64,000 nucleotides of DNA from positions 180,117 through 244,116 of the forward strand of contig WIDE01000006.1 of NCBI GenBank assembly GCA_015039315.1, given 5' to 3'. This stretch comes from Clavulina sp. PMI_390 (lineage: Eukaryota; Basidiomycota; Agaricomycetes; Cantharellales; Hydnaceae). The translations under genes were made by a program, and so were the position numbers. Every line of letters starts with the position of its first letter. The stretch's first letter is position 1. This document shows, one piece after another, positions 9,851 to 20,806 of the stretch. The notes beneath the pieces were generated by a model. The model had not been told where the DNA came from. It saw only the letters and a list, made by a program, of their open reading frames with translations, and searched no databases.

Positions 9851-11279
9851 ATGCCCCCGCGCGCGACAGCAGCAGCGACCGCAGCGTCCACCGCACAGTC
9901 TCAGCAGGACACTATAATGGAGGCTGAAGGCATCGACGCGTACGAGCTGCCCAAGACACTCATCACGCGCATTGCGAAAAGCGGGGTGAGTCTTGGTGCA
10001 TAGATCCTCGCCCAACTCGTTTGATGAAGAGAGAGTGGCCCGTGCCGATAATGAACTGACAAGTCTCTTCTATCCATCTGTCTACTTTCACCTCTACCGA
10101 CCGCGATTTCCTGTTTGCTTGCTCGTTGACGTTTTTGGTGGCTTGTTGAACCTCGCCGTCGGCCTTGTGTCTCGTAGCTACCACCGTCGGCGCGCTTCAG
10201 CCACGATACCATCATCGCGCTCAATCGCGGTGCCACCGTATTTATCAACTATCTCTGTGAGTCAATCTACCTTACGTGTTTATATGTTCTGGTCTGGGCT
10301 GTTCGTCTGACCTTGTTCCTCCCAACAGCTGCGTCGTATGTCTTTCTCTTATCAGATTATAGTCCGTGATGAATCTATAACGATGTTTTGTCTAAAGCGC
10401 TCAGGATGTGGCCCATTCCAAGTCACACAAGACAGTCGCGGCATCCGATGTCCTCAAGGCGCTCGAGGTACTAGAGCTCGGAGATATCATGGAAATAGTG
10501 TCAAAGGAGCTTGATAGTACGTCGAATTCTTTATTACTATCAGGACTAATATCTAACCCACTACCATCTCTTCAGTCTTCCGCCAAGAGCAAAAATCTGG
10601 GACGAAAGGCAAGGGGAGAGCTTCAGCTGCTGCTACTGCTGCCGCCAATGCTGCTGCTGCCGCTGCTGCGACTACTACCACTGCTAGTGAACCCACCACT
10701 ACCGCCACCACCACTGCGTCCACTTCTACACCAGCGAGTGAAACAAAAGAGACCACTAAATCAGCGTCCTCCTCACCCGCTCCTGCGGCCACCGAAAAGC
10801 GCGCCACAGCTAATACGACCTCCACATCTTCCTCACGACCTACTCCAAGCACAGGCCCACGCCTGTCCTCATCCTCATCTTCTCCTCTCACTGGCGGTAT
10901 CACTCCCGGAAGTGGCACCACGCTCCCCCCACCACCCATCCACCACTCGCACCCACACATGATGCCGATGCCAATGCCAATGATGTCCATGCATCCCCAC
11001 ATGCACGTACCCGTACCTACACCCATGATCAACCCGTACTATAACCCGTATGCCCCTCCTCGCAACAATTCGGGAGGGAACGGCACGCCGACGACTCCTA
11101 CTACCTCGTCGAATCTGAACCCTTATACGGTCAGTAGTGGGCCGTATCGACCTGCATCGATCCCTGCACCAGGCCCTAGGAAGAGCAGTAGCAGTACTAC
11201 CAGTGGGGCTGGGGCTGGAGCCGGGACAGGAACCGGCGGGGCCTCGAATGCTAGTGGGGGTACTGGCGGTACACGATGA
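9851..11279 (+). CDS. DPB4: DNA polymerase epsilon subunit D-like histone-fold protein (Dpb4/POLE3 type)
   Basis: H2B-like histone-fold subunit that, in the family, pairs with Dpb3/POLE4 in DNA polymerase epsilon and in CHRAC-type remodellers. Exons: 9851-9985, 10178-10256, 10329-10335, 10398-10516, 10576-11279; 347 residues. Residues about 30-115 form the fold: ELPKTLITRIAKSG, then ATVFINYLSASAQDVAHSK, then HKTVAASDVLKALEVLELGD. Exon 3 is only 7 nt; without it the frame is lost. The C-terminal two thirds is unusual: runs of Ala/Thr (about 135-160), Ser/Thr/Pro, a Met/Pro/His block (about 240-265) and a Gly/Ala/Thr tail, whereas usual family members end soon after the fold. The divergent neighbour is F-box copy D. 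Assignment rests on the fold motifs; a related NF-Y-type protein is less likely. Confidence 0.82.
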
Positions 11280-11870
11280 GGACTCTGGACGCGTTTTTCC
11301 ATGACTTGTAGTACGGTAGCATTGGTGTATGAGTTATCTTGATATTTGTACGGAGTTGTGCGCGTCATGCCCGAGCAAGACGTGTGTAGGCGCTTCACCA
11401 CGATGAGTTGTTGCCCTAAACATAGCATTTTGGCGGTGGTGGTAGTATGGGGATTGCATAGTCTGTCTAAAAGCATAGTGCTATACTTTCTTTTTTTTTT
11501 AAAAAAAAAAAAAACTATGAGCAGTGTGCCTACTACTCAATGGAGTTCAGGTCCAAGATTCCTTCCGCTGCTCCAATGCAAACATTTTCAGATGGTTTCT
11601 TCGTCTAGTTTAAGCCTAGCTAGTGTGTATCCCAATCACATCAATATACTAACGCGTCCGTTGGATGGGAATTATCGCGCTCACTGTGGTTCCTCCAACG
11701 CGAGGGAATGGATTTGTTTGTGCCTAGTGCCTCTCCGCTTCTCAACACAAACAGTTGCACCTTCTCTCGTCGTCGTATTTGATTTAAAGTTCAGGCTCGT
11801 GCCATCTCGTCTTGCTCTCCTGGGGCGTGCGCTACTGTAACAGCAACCAGGGCATCCATCGTTGTTCGCC
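11280..11870. other. Intergenic stretch with a T/A run
   Basis: No gene seen. It holds the 3' end of the histone-fold gene and the promoter side of the xylulokinase-like gene. The most visible element is the T10-A14 run at 11491-11514. Confidence 0.5.
11491..11514. repeat. T10-A14 homopolymer junction
   Basis: Ten T followed directly by fourteen A, a self-complementary, strongly bendable and nucleosome-excluding type of sequence. It may act as a poly(dA:dT) element for the gene that starts at 11871 or as part of the 3' end of the upstream gene. Confidence 0.6.
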
Positions 11871-14800
11871 ATGGCTGCCAGATCGCCCTCGTCATCATCG
11901 CCTACCCCACCCACCGTGACGGGTCCCACCGGTCGCGCAGCTATGAGCCCCCTCGCGAGCGCCAACATCTCCACGATCCCGTCCACGGCGACCAGCTACT
12001 TCTTTCTCGGCATCGAGCTCGCGACGGACCAGCTGCGCGCTGCACTTGTTGACGAACACCTTGCCACCGTTGGTGTCGAAGTCTTTGATTTTGAGGGCGA
12101 ACTGCCCGACTACCAGTTGAGTGTCGTTCATCGCGCGTTCATTCCCCCTCCTTGATACATTCGTCGAAATGGAATGCAAGATGGGTGGTTGCATCCAACA
12201 GTTTTTCCCATATGCCAACTGCATTTTCTCCTGTTTCGTCCACATCCAATATTCTCAGTTTGTTGGCGCGTGCGTCGATTTTGGTTCCGCGTTTTCCCTT
12301 CTTTTTTTCTTTCCGCTCACCTTGAATCGACCACGAGTGCTTGGAGTGCATCTAGCTAACCCATCTTCCTCATCTTTTCCCTTTGCTCCTTCTAATCTAG
12401 AACACGTGGTGGCGTCCTCACAAAACAAAATAGCAATGAGCAGATCATCCCTGTCGAGCTCTGGATCCGCGGTCTAGGTCAGCATCTCTTTGCAATTTTT
12501 ATCCTATGTCTCTGCATTGCTACGCCGTCGCGGTCGATCACCACCAGCGGCCATGTTGCATGCATTCGACTAGGCGACGTGCGATGATGATCCATTTCGG
12601 CTGACACAATTCATATATATTTTACTCTAGACCGCCTCTTCGAGCGCCTTGCTGCCCGATTCGACCTATCGAGAGTACGCTCAATAGGAGGATGTGCTCT
12701 GGTGCGTTTCATGCGTTTCTCTTCATCCGCATCGTCTCCCCCAGATTGACTCATTATATTTCTCCTAAAATTTGCTTCCGCTGATCGGCGTTGGCCAATC
12801 CCCACTCAACGACACCCACCTACCACCACGTCCACCCCCACTTTTTTTCCTCCAGTCATCGACTGTCTGGTGGAAACACGGCTCATCAGCTCAGCTTGCT
12901 AATCTCTCCTCCACACTCCCTTTGCACCAGCAACTCTCCCCCTCGGCCCTCTCCCTCCTCCACATCCCCCTCCCCACCGAGACCTCCACCCAGTCCCAAG
13001 CTCTGACCCTTGAATCTGCTCTGGGCGCCCCAGGCCCGGGAACCGCCGCACACCTCCCTCTCGCTCCTTCCCAGATCGCCCGAGTTCGCGAGGCCCATCG
13101 CGATGCGTACGAAGCGACCGATCGCATCCAGCTTGCCTCTGCTTTCATTGCTAGCTTGCTCTTGGGACGATGGGCTCCAGCGACCGAGGCCGAGATGGTG
13201 GGCACGGGGCTGTGGGATCACTCCAAGGCGTGGTGGGACGAATTGATGTTGCAGCTTCTCGCAGGTGGAAGTGTGGAGGAGAGTGTGAGACTGAGGGGTA
13301 TGCTTGGAGAGGTTGAGAGGGTTGGGAGCAAGGTTCTTGGTGGAGTTGCCCCGTATTTCGTCGATCGTTATGGAATCAGTCGGGGTGAGTAGGGTTCCTT
13401 CGTCCATGCTGCTTCGTTTCCCTCTGTCCTTTTGCTCATTCATTCGCATCCTCATCGATCGCGTTCTCCACTTTCTTCTCAACTGACGTGCAGATGCCTT
13501 CGTCATCCCCTTCACCTCGGAGCACCTCTCCTCATACCTTTCCGTCCTTCCTTCGCCGTCCGAACTCGTGCTCTCCTTTGGCCAAACGGACGTCGCTCTC
13601 ACCCCCGCCAAGCGGTACCGCCCTTCGCGCCTGTACAACCTTTACCCGCACCCTGCCCAATCGTCACATGAGAAACCGCGATACATCGCGGGATTGTTGA
13701 GCCGTAATGCGGATCAGCCCCGTGAACTGGTCAGGGACTTGTATACGAAAAGCTGGAGCGCGTTTGATCGGCTTGTGAGTGTTATACCTCCTGGAGGGTC
13801 CATCGGGTGCGTCGATTTTTCTGTATTCCTTGTGGGAGTTTGTCTCGCCGTTCTGATCATAAACTCTTACCTTACTTTGACACTGTTACTTACAGACTGG
13901 ACGATAAGCTGTTCAGTTTCTGGGTCCTTCAAGGCGAGAGCTTCCCATTTGCTCTTGTCAAGGGGGTATTTAGATTTGAGACTGGAGTCAAGGTCACAGA
14001 GTTCCGAGACCTGCGAGCCAATCCTAGGTGCGTTGAGCTTTACTTTGTTCAAGATTTTCATATTGATAAGGACGGTTTGCTTCCTCGTTCTTCTTCATTG
14101 CAATGATCATCGTGGGGCAGATCGTTAATAGAGTCTCAGGTCCTCTCTTTCCGCGTACGCTACGCTCGCATGATACACTCCGGTGTCCTACCGCGTTCGC
14201 GCACGGCATCACCCTCGAGAGGCACACAACCTACGTCCGCCTCTCCATCTGGACCGAATACTCCAACCGGCACTGGCCCGCCTAGCAATACGTTCCTTGC
14301 TTCCCCCTCTTCATCTCGCCCCTCGCAACATGCCCAAAATCAACAAAATCAGCGGAGCCGTACCGTCGCTGCGAGTCTTGGCCTCTCGTTCGACCCATAC
14401 GACCCTACGCCGCTTCCGAAGCGCCTCATTGTCCTAGGTTCTGCGGCCAACTTCCCGAGTGTCGTGCATATGCTTGGGGATGTTTTCAACGCACCTGTCT
14501 ACGTCCCGCTGAGTGATGCTGGTGTAGCGAATGCGGGCCCCAAGGCTCGCGCTGCTCCTGTGTCGATGGGTGGTGCGACGGGATCGATGCCCAATGCGGG
14601 CGGGCAGTCGGCCAGTCCTACCCACACTGGTGGAGCTGTGCCCACTCCTGCTTCTGCAACCACCTCTGTACCTCCATCCTCTTCGACTAAACCTGCAGCC
14701 CCCTCCCTGCAAAACCCAAGTACAGCGGTGACCATGTCTGCAGCCACCCTCGCTGCGGCCCAAGCAGCACACCTTCCCCCCGGCGTCGTCCCTGCGCCAT

Positions 14801-15759
14801 CTCGAGCGTCTGCTGCGTTGGGCGGTGCCTATCTTGCGCTGTGGGCGTGGCGACGACGGACGCGGCCCGATGAACGGTTCGAGAGCTTTGAGGAAGAGAT
14901 GAGAGGGGTCATGCGTGCAGGAGCTGAGGCGCTTAGGATGGAGAGGAAGGCGACGGGGACTGGTGGTGGATATGGATACGGGTCAGCGTATGGGATAGGG
15001 TTGGGCAGTGGGAGGACGACCCCCTTGGCGAGGAGTGTGTTGGGTATCCCGAGCCCGAGGATGGGAGGGGTGGGTGTGGGTGAGGGGGAAGAGGGAGAGA
15101 GCGAAGAGGATGATGATCATGTGCTTGTGCCACAGCAGCAACAGCAAGCGCGCCCGCCTTCAGCAGGATCATCTGGCCCTGGTATGCCTGTGGGTGGCGA
15201 TATCATGAGAGGGATGACACCGCTAACGTCGATGACTGCCTCGTCCTCGACGTCATCGCTCACATCTATGGGAATGAGCAGCAGCACGAGCGGGATGCCT
15301 CCCCCTGGCATGAGCATGAGTTCGAGCGGATTCCTTACGAACAGCACAAGCAACACCACTGCGCTGTCATCTGCTTCTGGGCCGTATCCTTCTATTAGCC
15401 CCTCATCAAGCACACCAAACCTCGGCTTGATGGCTCCCCATCCTTCATCTGCCAATCCACTATCACCACTCCAGCAAGGCTATCAGCCCCGCAATCCTGT
15501 GGAGGCTGCGATGCCAGCCTTTGGGCTCAGCAATAACGCTGCTGCGTCTTCGCCATCTTCGACAGGCCCTCCTGGGACAGCCGCATCGGCTCCTGCACCA
15601 GCAACTCTCAGCGTGTCCCCGCTCCCGACCGATGAGGCAGACATCGACCTTGGCCTCGTAAAAGTGTCAGAGTGCGATCTTGATGCATTCATGATGTATG
15701 CAGCACTCGTGCCCGAGTACTGTCGTTTGGAGGGCATGTTGGTTCGAGCGCTCGTTTGA
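11871..15759 (+). CDS. Xylulokinase-like protein with altered active site and long insertion
   Basis: FGGY-family protein of the xylulokinase branch, which normally phosphorylates D-xylulose in the pentose phosphate route. Exons: 11871-12115, 12401-12477, 12631-12701, 12856-13384, 13494-13806, 13896-14027, 14121-15759; 1001 residues against roughly 500-620 for usual members. Family matches: FFLGIELATDQLRAALVD (44-61), YQTRGGV, TVWWKHG, LVLSFGQTDVAL, FRDLRANPR, IESQVLSFRVRYARM (458-472) and the C-terminus YAALVPEYCRLEGMLVRALV. Three active-site signatures are changed: the DxST-type N-terminal motif reads ELAT, the QQHG segment before TVWW is not found, and the GDN motif reads SEH (about 316-318). 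From about 475 to 950 the core is interrupted by Ser/Thr/Pro/Gly/Met-rich sequence, leaving short conserved islands (LIVLGSAANFPSVVHMLGDV, GGAYLALWAW). I infer a non-catalytic or altered-function paralog. Confidence 0.75.
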
Positions 15760-16278
15760 CGAAACGGTGTCAAACTGATAAATTTCATCACACAAAATTG
15801 GGCTTCTTGCTCCCTTGTTATGCGAATGTCTTCCTGCTCCATTTATTTCATTGACCATCTCTTCTACATTCCCCCATTTCCATTTACCCACCATGTCATG
15901 TGTGTTCCTGCCTTGCTTTCGATGCATTTTGCTTTCGGAATCTACTCCTCCCCTGTTCTCTTTCCCCCCATGATCACCTTCCTTTCATCACCTTTGGATC
16001 TTTCCTCCGTCTTTTTTCTTACGGCCTCGTGGCCGAGTTTGTAAATGTGAACATCTACACCCCCATCCTCAGACTCGCCCTTGACGAACCGATCTGTTGC
16101 TGTAATGTTGTTGTTCAATACATAACCAGCCCTCCCCTTTCTATGTATGTCCGCTCAAGCTTCCAATATCGTTGAGGGCAAATCGGTCCGTCACGAACAA
16201 TACACGCGACGTCACATCCTGAGGCTGTTCACTCCCAGTGTTTTTGCTGGCATGCGATCTGACGTGTTGCATGAGCCT
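15760..16278. other. Intergenic stretch upstream of F-box copy E
   Basis: No separate gene seen. The region is pyrimidine-rich on the plus strand, consistent with a fungal 3' region followed by a promoter. The frame of copy E exon 1 stays open upstream to an in-frame ATG at 16147, so a longer N-terminus for copy E is possible. Two direct GTCAC sites occur near 16187 and 16211. Confidence 0.4.
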
Positions 16279-18196
16279 ATGGATGATGCGACATCGAAAA
16301 GTATCAAACTATCTGAGCTTCCTGAAGATGTTATTGTCGCGATCTTGAGTCAGTCCCTTTCACCATGGGATCTGGTTGCCGTCAGTCACGTACGTCGCAC
16401 CCTGGATGTAGGATGACAGTATCTGAATGACTACATTGACAACCACGCCCCCGACTCCTATATAGACCTGCCATTCTCTTAGGGCATGTTCAAATGTCCG
16501 CGCAGTGTGGGCGAGCGCGTGGGCACGGTCGAGAGGAGACAATAGCCTGCGGTGGATTCCTCCTGCGAATCTAAACCTGCCTCGTCAGCTTTCTAGAGAT
16601 GAATCGGAGCCAAATGGCATCGATGATGTTGAGCCGTCAAATCCGCAGACTACCTCAGCTCCCTCCAGCTCCTCAGACCCCCATCATGAATTGTCGGAAC
16701 CAACCGCTTCACCACATCAGCCATCGGCAGGATTGTCTGACTACGCTGCTCATTTCTGGAAAACCTTGCGTATTCGACATGGCATGCGTCAGCCCAAAGC
16801 TATTATCCGTCCAGCATTGGAATCCATGATTATTGAATACCAACCGAAGTCCATGTCGTGGAAGTTGCTTCCAGATGGTAATTTCGCGCTAGCCTGGGCC
16901 CTCGATACGCGAACAGCCGATATCTACGACTTTCGCCTTCAACTGAAACACAATATCACGCTCCCCATAGCATTCACTATCGGAGCGCTTGATGGTGATG
17001 TCGTTCGTTATAAAGACCGTGATGGAATTCTTCTTATTGTGAACGCTCGCCGGACAAAGTAAGCCATACCTATTGCCCAGCGATCTCCTGCACACGTCTT
17101 CTAAGTATCAGTGCAGTGCCGGGAGCTCGAGAATCGATCTATTGTTCCAACCATTCCCCTTCACGCCAAAAGCTCAGGACCTTCCGGCCATTGAACGTCT
17201 CGCCGTAATCAGTCCAACAATCCCTGGCCGATTCGTCCATTTCAAGTTCTCGAGCCGTCGTTTTCTTATTGTTCATGGGACAAGAGGAGGCGAGGAGGCT
17301 ACATCCTCCATTCAAGTGTACGATATAGTTGGTGGAGGATTCTACAGTTTGGTAGTTCCTGTGAGCCCTGTTTCCTCCTACTACGATGGTCGCCAAGCAT
17401 TCAATTCAACTCCGCCACCCACTAGGATGTTTCACTTACAGGTCTCCGGGTCTGTGAGGATAGTGTCCTCTTTTGGACTACGTACACTTACTCGGGAGAA
17501 GGCGTTGGATGGAATCACATGGCTGTGCCTCTTGCTCACTTAAACGAAGACCCCAGTCTCTCAAAACCCGCTCAGTTGGTAATAGAAGACCCACCTCCCT
17601 CCTCCTTCCATCTGGAGGGCAGCGTGCTGTCGTGCATCTGGGAAAAACACAGTCAGGTATCCCTCACTGCCCAGGTGTCATATCAAGGCAGTCCATCAGA
17701 CGCGAGTGAACCTCATCTGTCTCCTCATCGACCCCAACCTCTTTCACGAGATGAAAGAAACCTATATTGGCTGGGTTCGCCGATCACTCAATCGATACCT
17801 GACAATGTTATCGGGCAATTCCTTGATGCATTTGACGAACAACCTTCCAAAAGGGAAGTTCACCTTTCCATCCTCGCACATTCCATCAAGCACGATGAAG
17901 TGCTCAGCGGGATGTCCACGATTGCCACGCAATCGCAAATGTTCATCTATAGCCGATTGTCTCGCTCACCTCATGATTCAAACTACCAGATGACTTATCA
18001 TCCTCTATATATCCAACGCGACCCCGCTCGAGATCCTGTGCCATTCATTATTGGAAGCCACCCTTCATTCCTCCCGTTATTGGCTTGGGATGAATTTTCT
18101 GGGAAGATCATCATCCGAACTTTTGAACGCTTCGCCTCGAATATCAATGATACGGAAAAGACGATTGGGATTTACGAGTTTGTACCTAGCTCTTGA
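16279..18196 (+). CDS. F-box protein, paralog E
   Basis: Predicted SCF substrate-recognition protein, 572 residues. Exons: 16279-16389, 16466-17058, 17117-17360, 17426-18196; phases 0, 2, 0 as in the left arm. The F-box is IKLSELPEDVIVAILSQSLS followed across intron 1 by TCHSLR, where the family usually has TCRSLR. Downstream blocks match copies A-D at lower identity: DYAAHFWKTLRIRHGMRQ, YDFRLQLKHNI, YKDRDGILLIV, DLLFQPF and WDEFSGKIIIRTF near the C-terminus. Copy E has longer Ser/Pro-rich linkers in exons 2 and 4 than copies A-D. All introns have GT donors. The start is the Met just ahead of the F-box. The substrate is unknown; the gene looks intact. Confidence 0.85.
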
Positions 18197-18632
18197 CCAC
18201 ATATACTATCAAATGGCATTGCTAAGCTGCCTGGCGAAGCCCGCAGTATCGTGGCGGATTCTGTCGTAGGTCTATGCTTCACAAGCCACTTTGGTCGATG
18301 GGATATCGCCTGTTCGTGCCCCAAGTCTCTTCATGATCCAGTTCTTTTGAATCGGATAAGCTCCTGAGAGTGACCTCAAATGTGTGATGCCAATTTTAGC
18401 TTCGATTCCAAAGCATAATCAGCCATCAACCAGGCGCCGCTAACGTCTAGAGTTCCGAGTTCAAAAGCCCCGGACCTCTGGGTGTTGATGGGATGGCGGA
18501 CGAAGGTTGCCTCTAGTGATGGCGTTTGTCTTGGTGGTCGTAAATCACAACTAGGTCACAAACGATTCACTCCGGGCCATTCACGGCGGCCCGCGGCTTG
18601 TTGACTCGCATCCTGACCTTCGACTCAACCTT
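18197..18632. other. Intergenic stretch E/F
   Basis: No gene seen. It contains the 3' flank of copy E and the promoter side of copy F. One GTGAC and one GTCAC half-site occur (near 18367 and 18554) but not as a close inverted repeat. Confidence 0.4.
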
Positions 18633-20530
18633 ATGGATATCATAGGATTGAAAAGCGTCAAACTATCTGAGCTCCCTGAAGATGTTATTGTCATGATCTT
18701 GAGTCAGTGCCTTTCGCCCTGGGATTTGGTTGCTGTCAGTCACGTATGTCGCACCCTTGATGTTGGATAATCGTCTATGGGTAACTACGTTAACAACCAC
18801 GCCTTCACGTCTGACGCAGACCTGCCGGTCTCTTAGGACATGCTCAAATGTCCGTGCAGTATGGGCCAGGGTGTGGGCACGATCCAGAGGAGACAACAAC
18901 TTGCGATGGATTCCTCCCGCCAATCTAAACCTACCTCGCCAGCTCTCTGGCCATGAATCGGAGCTAGATGGCGTCGATGATCTTGATTCGCCACTGTCCC
19001 AAACCAGCTTAGCTCCGTCCAGCCTCCCAGACCCCCATAATGAAGCGTCAGAAACGAGCACATCCTCCCAACCTCGAACATCGGCGGGATCATCCGATTA
19101 TGCTGCTCATTTCTGGAAAACCTTGCGCATTCGGCATGGTATGCGTCAACTCAAGGCTATCATCCGTCCGGTACTACAATCCATGGTTATTGAAGACGAG
19201 GGGAAGTCAAAGTCCTGGAAGTTACTTCCAGATGGGAACTTTCTGCTAAGCTGGGCTCTTGACGCGCGAACTTTGGTTTTATACGACTTGCGCTATCAAT
19301 CGAAACATGATATCGCGCTCCCCATTCCAGCCACTATCGGGGCTATTGACGGTGATACTATTCGCTACAAAGACCGCGATGGAATTTTCCTTATTGTGAG
19401 CGCTCGCCGCACGGGGTAAGCCATCCTTCTCTGACCAACAACCTTCTATACGTGGTGCTAACATCAAGGCAGTGATGATAGCTCAAGGATCGATCTCCTG
19501 TTCCAACCGATTTCTCTCGGGCCAAATGCTCACCGTCTCCCTGCCGTAGAGCGTCTCGCAGTTATTAACCCAACAGTCGCTGACGAATACATCCATTTCA
19601 AGTTCTCGACTCGCCGTTTCCTTATTGTCCACGGGTTAAAAGGAGGCGATGAAGCTAAATCTTCGATTCGAGTTTATGACATAGTTGGTGGAGAATTCTA
19701 TAGTTTGGTTGTTCCTGTGAGCCTTGCATCTTTTCTACAGTCATCGTCCTAACCCCCTTCATTGCCACTAGGATGTTGCAATCACTGGCCTCCGAGTTTG
19801 CCAGGATAATGTACTCTTCTGGACCAGGTACATGTACTCGGGAGATGGCGTTGGATGGCGTCACAGGGCTGTGCGTCTTACAGACCTCAACGAGGACCCG
19901 AATCTCTCAAAGCCTGCTCAAATTGTGAAAACCGACGATTCTCCTCCCTCCTCGCGTCCAGATAGTAGCGTGCTCTCTTACATCTGGGAAAAACATAGCC
20001 AGGTGACGCTCACCGCCCAGTTATCATATCAAAGTGGGCCACCACGCCATGAGGACACGGAGGGTCCTCAACCCCCTCCCCATCAGCCTGAATCTCTCCC
20101 CCGCGATCAAGGAGATCGATACTGGCTGGGTTCACCTATCACCCGACTGCTACCTCTCAATACTATCGGACAATTTCTCAATGAATATGACGAACGACCT
20201 TCCATTAAGCAAGTCCACCTTTCAATCCTCGCAAGTTCCATCAGGCAGGATGAAGTGCTGGGCGGAATGTCCACCATTGCTACACAATCGCAAATGCTCG
20301 TTTACAGCCGACTGTCGCGCTCACCTCATGATTCAAATTTGCACATAATGTATCATCCACTTTATGTTCAGCGCGACGCTGCTAGACCTCCTACCCCTTT
20401 CATTATTGGAACTAATTCTTCATTCCCCCCGCTGTTAGCCTGGGATGAATTCTCTGGAAGGATCATAGTTCGGGCTTATGACGATACGAAAAGAACTATT
20501 GCTATTTACGAGTTTGTACCCAGTTCCTAA
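18633..20530 (+). CDS. F-box protein, paralog F
   Basis: Predicted SCF substrate-recognition protein, 569 residues, closest to copy E. Exons: 18633-18743, 18820-19415, 19473-19716, 19772-20530, phases 0, 2, 0. The F-box is VKLSELPEDVIVMILSQCLS followed by TCRSLR. Conserved blocks: DYAAHFWKTLRIRHGMRQ, YKDRDGIFLIVSARRTG, IDLLFQPI, RVCQDNVLFW, HIMYHPLYVQRD and WDEFSGRIIVRAY. It ends FVPSS exactly like copy E, showing a recent common origin. All frames are open and all donors are GT. No signal peptide or membrane segment is seen, so nuclear or cytosolic action is expected. Confidence 0.85.
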
Positions 20531-20806
20531 ATGCATTCCCCAATGGATAGTGTTGCTAGGCCTATAGCGTCTTGCGAATTTCTTGCACATCTATATTCTA
20601 GAAGTCGTTTCCAGAAATTACATGCCGCCTTACCATGCTCTGTGGCCCGTTTTCTTGCCACAAACCAAGATCTCGAATCTGATAGGGGTCTAAGAGAGGG
20701 TCAAGTGTGGAATTGATTCCTTACATCGGCCCCGAGGCGTCAACCACCGCATACATCGGTATTTCTGGGCCTTGAAGCATCACGAACTGAAGGTCAGGTG
20801 AATACG

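Larger units (their letters stand above)
16279..20530 (+). repeat. Tandem pair of F-box paralogs (right arm)
   Basis: Two head-to-tail units of about 2.35 kb. They are closer to each other than to the four minus-strand copies and point away from them, so the whole cluster is two diverging arms separated by the histone-fold and xylulokinase-like genes. Confidence 0.8.

Noticed and set aside
10553..11032. Val/Ala/Gly-rich minus-strand open frame opposite the DPB4-like tail
   Set aside because: It is the complement of the Ala/Thr/Pro repeats in the real gene and has no independent features.
12702..12855. A micro-exon encoding the xylulokinase QQHG motif
   Set aside because: No sequence coding for QQH and no AG acceptor exist between the CCCCCAG at about 12745 and the CTCCAG at 12855; phase already fits without an extra exon.
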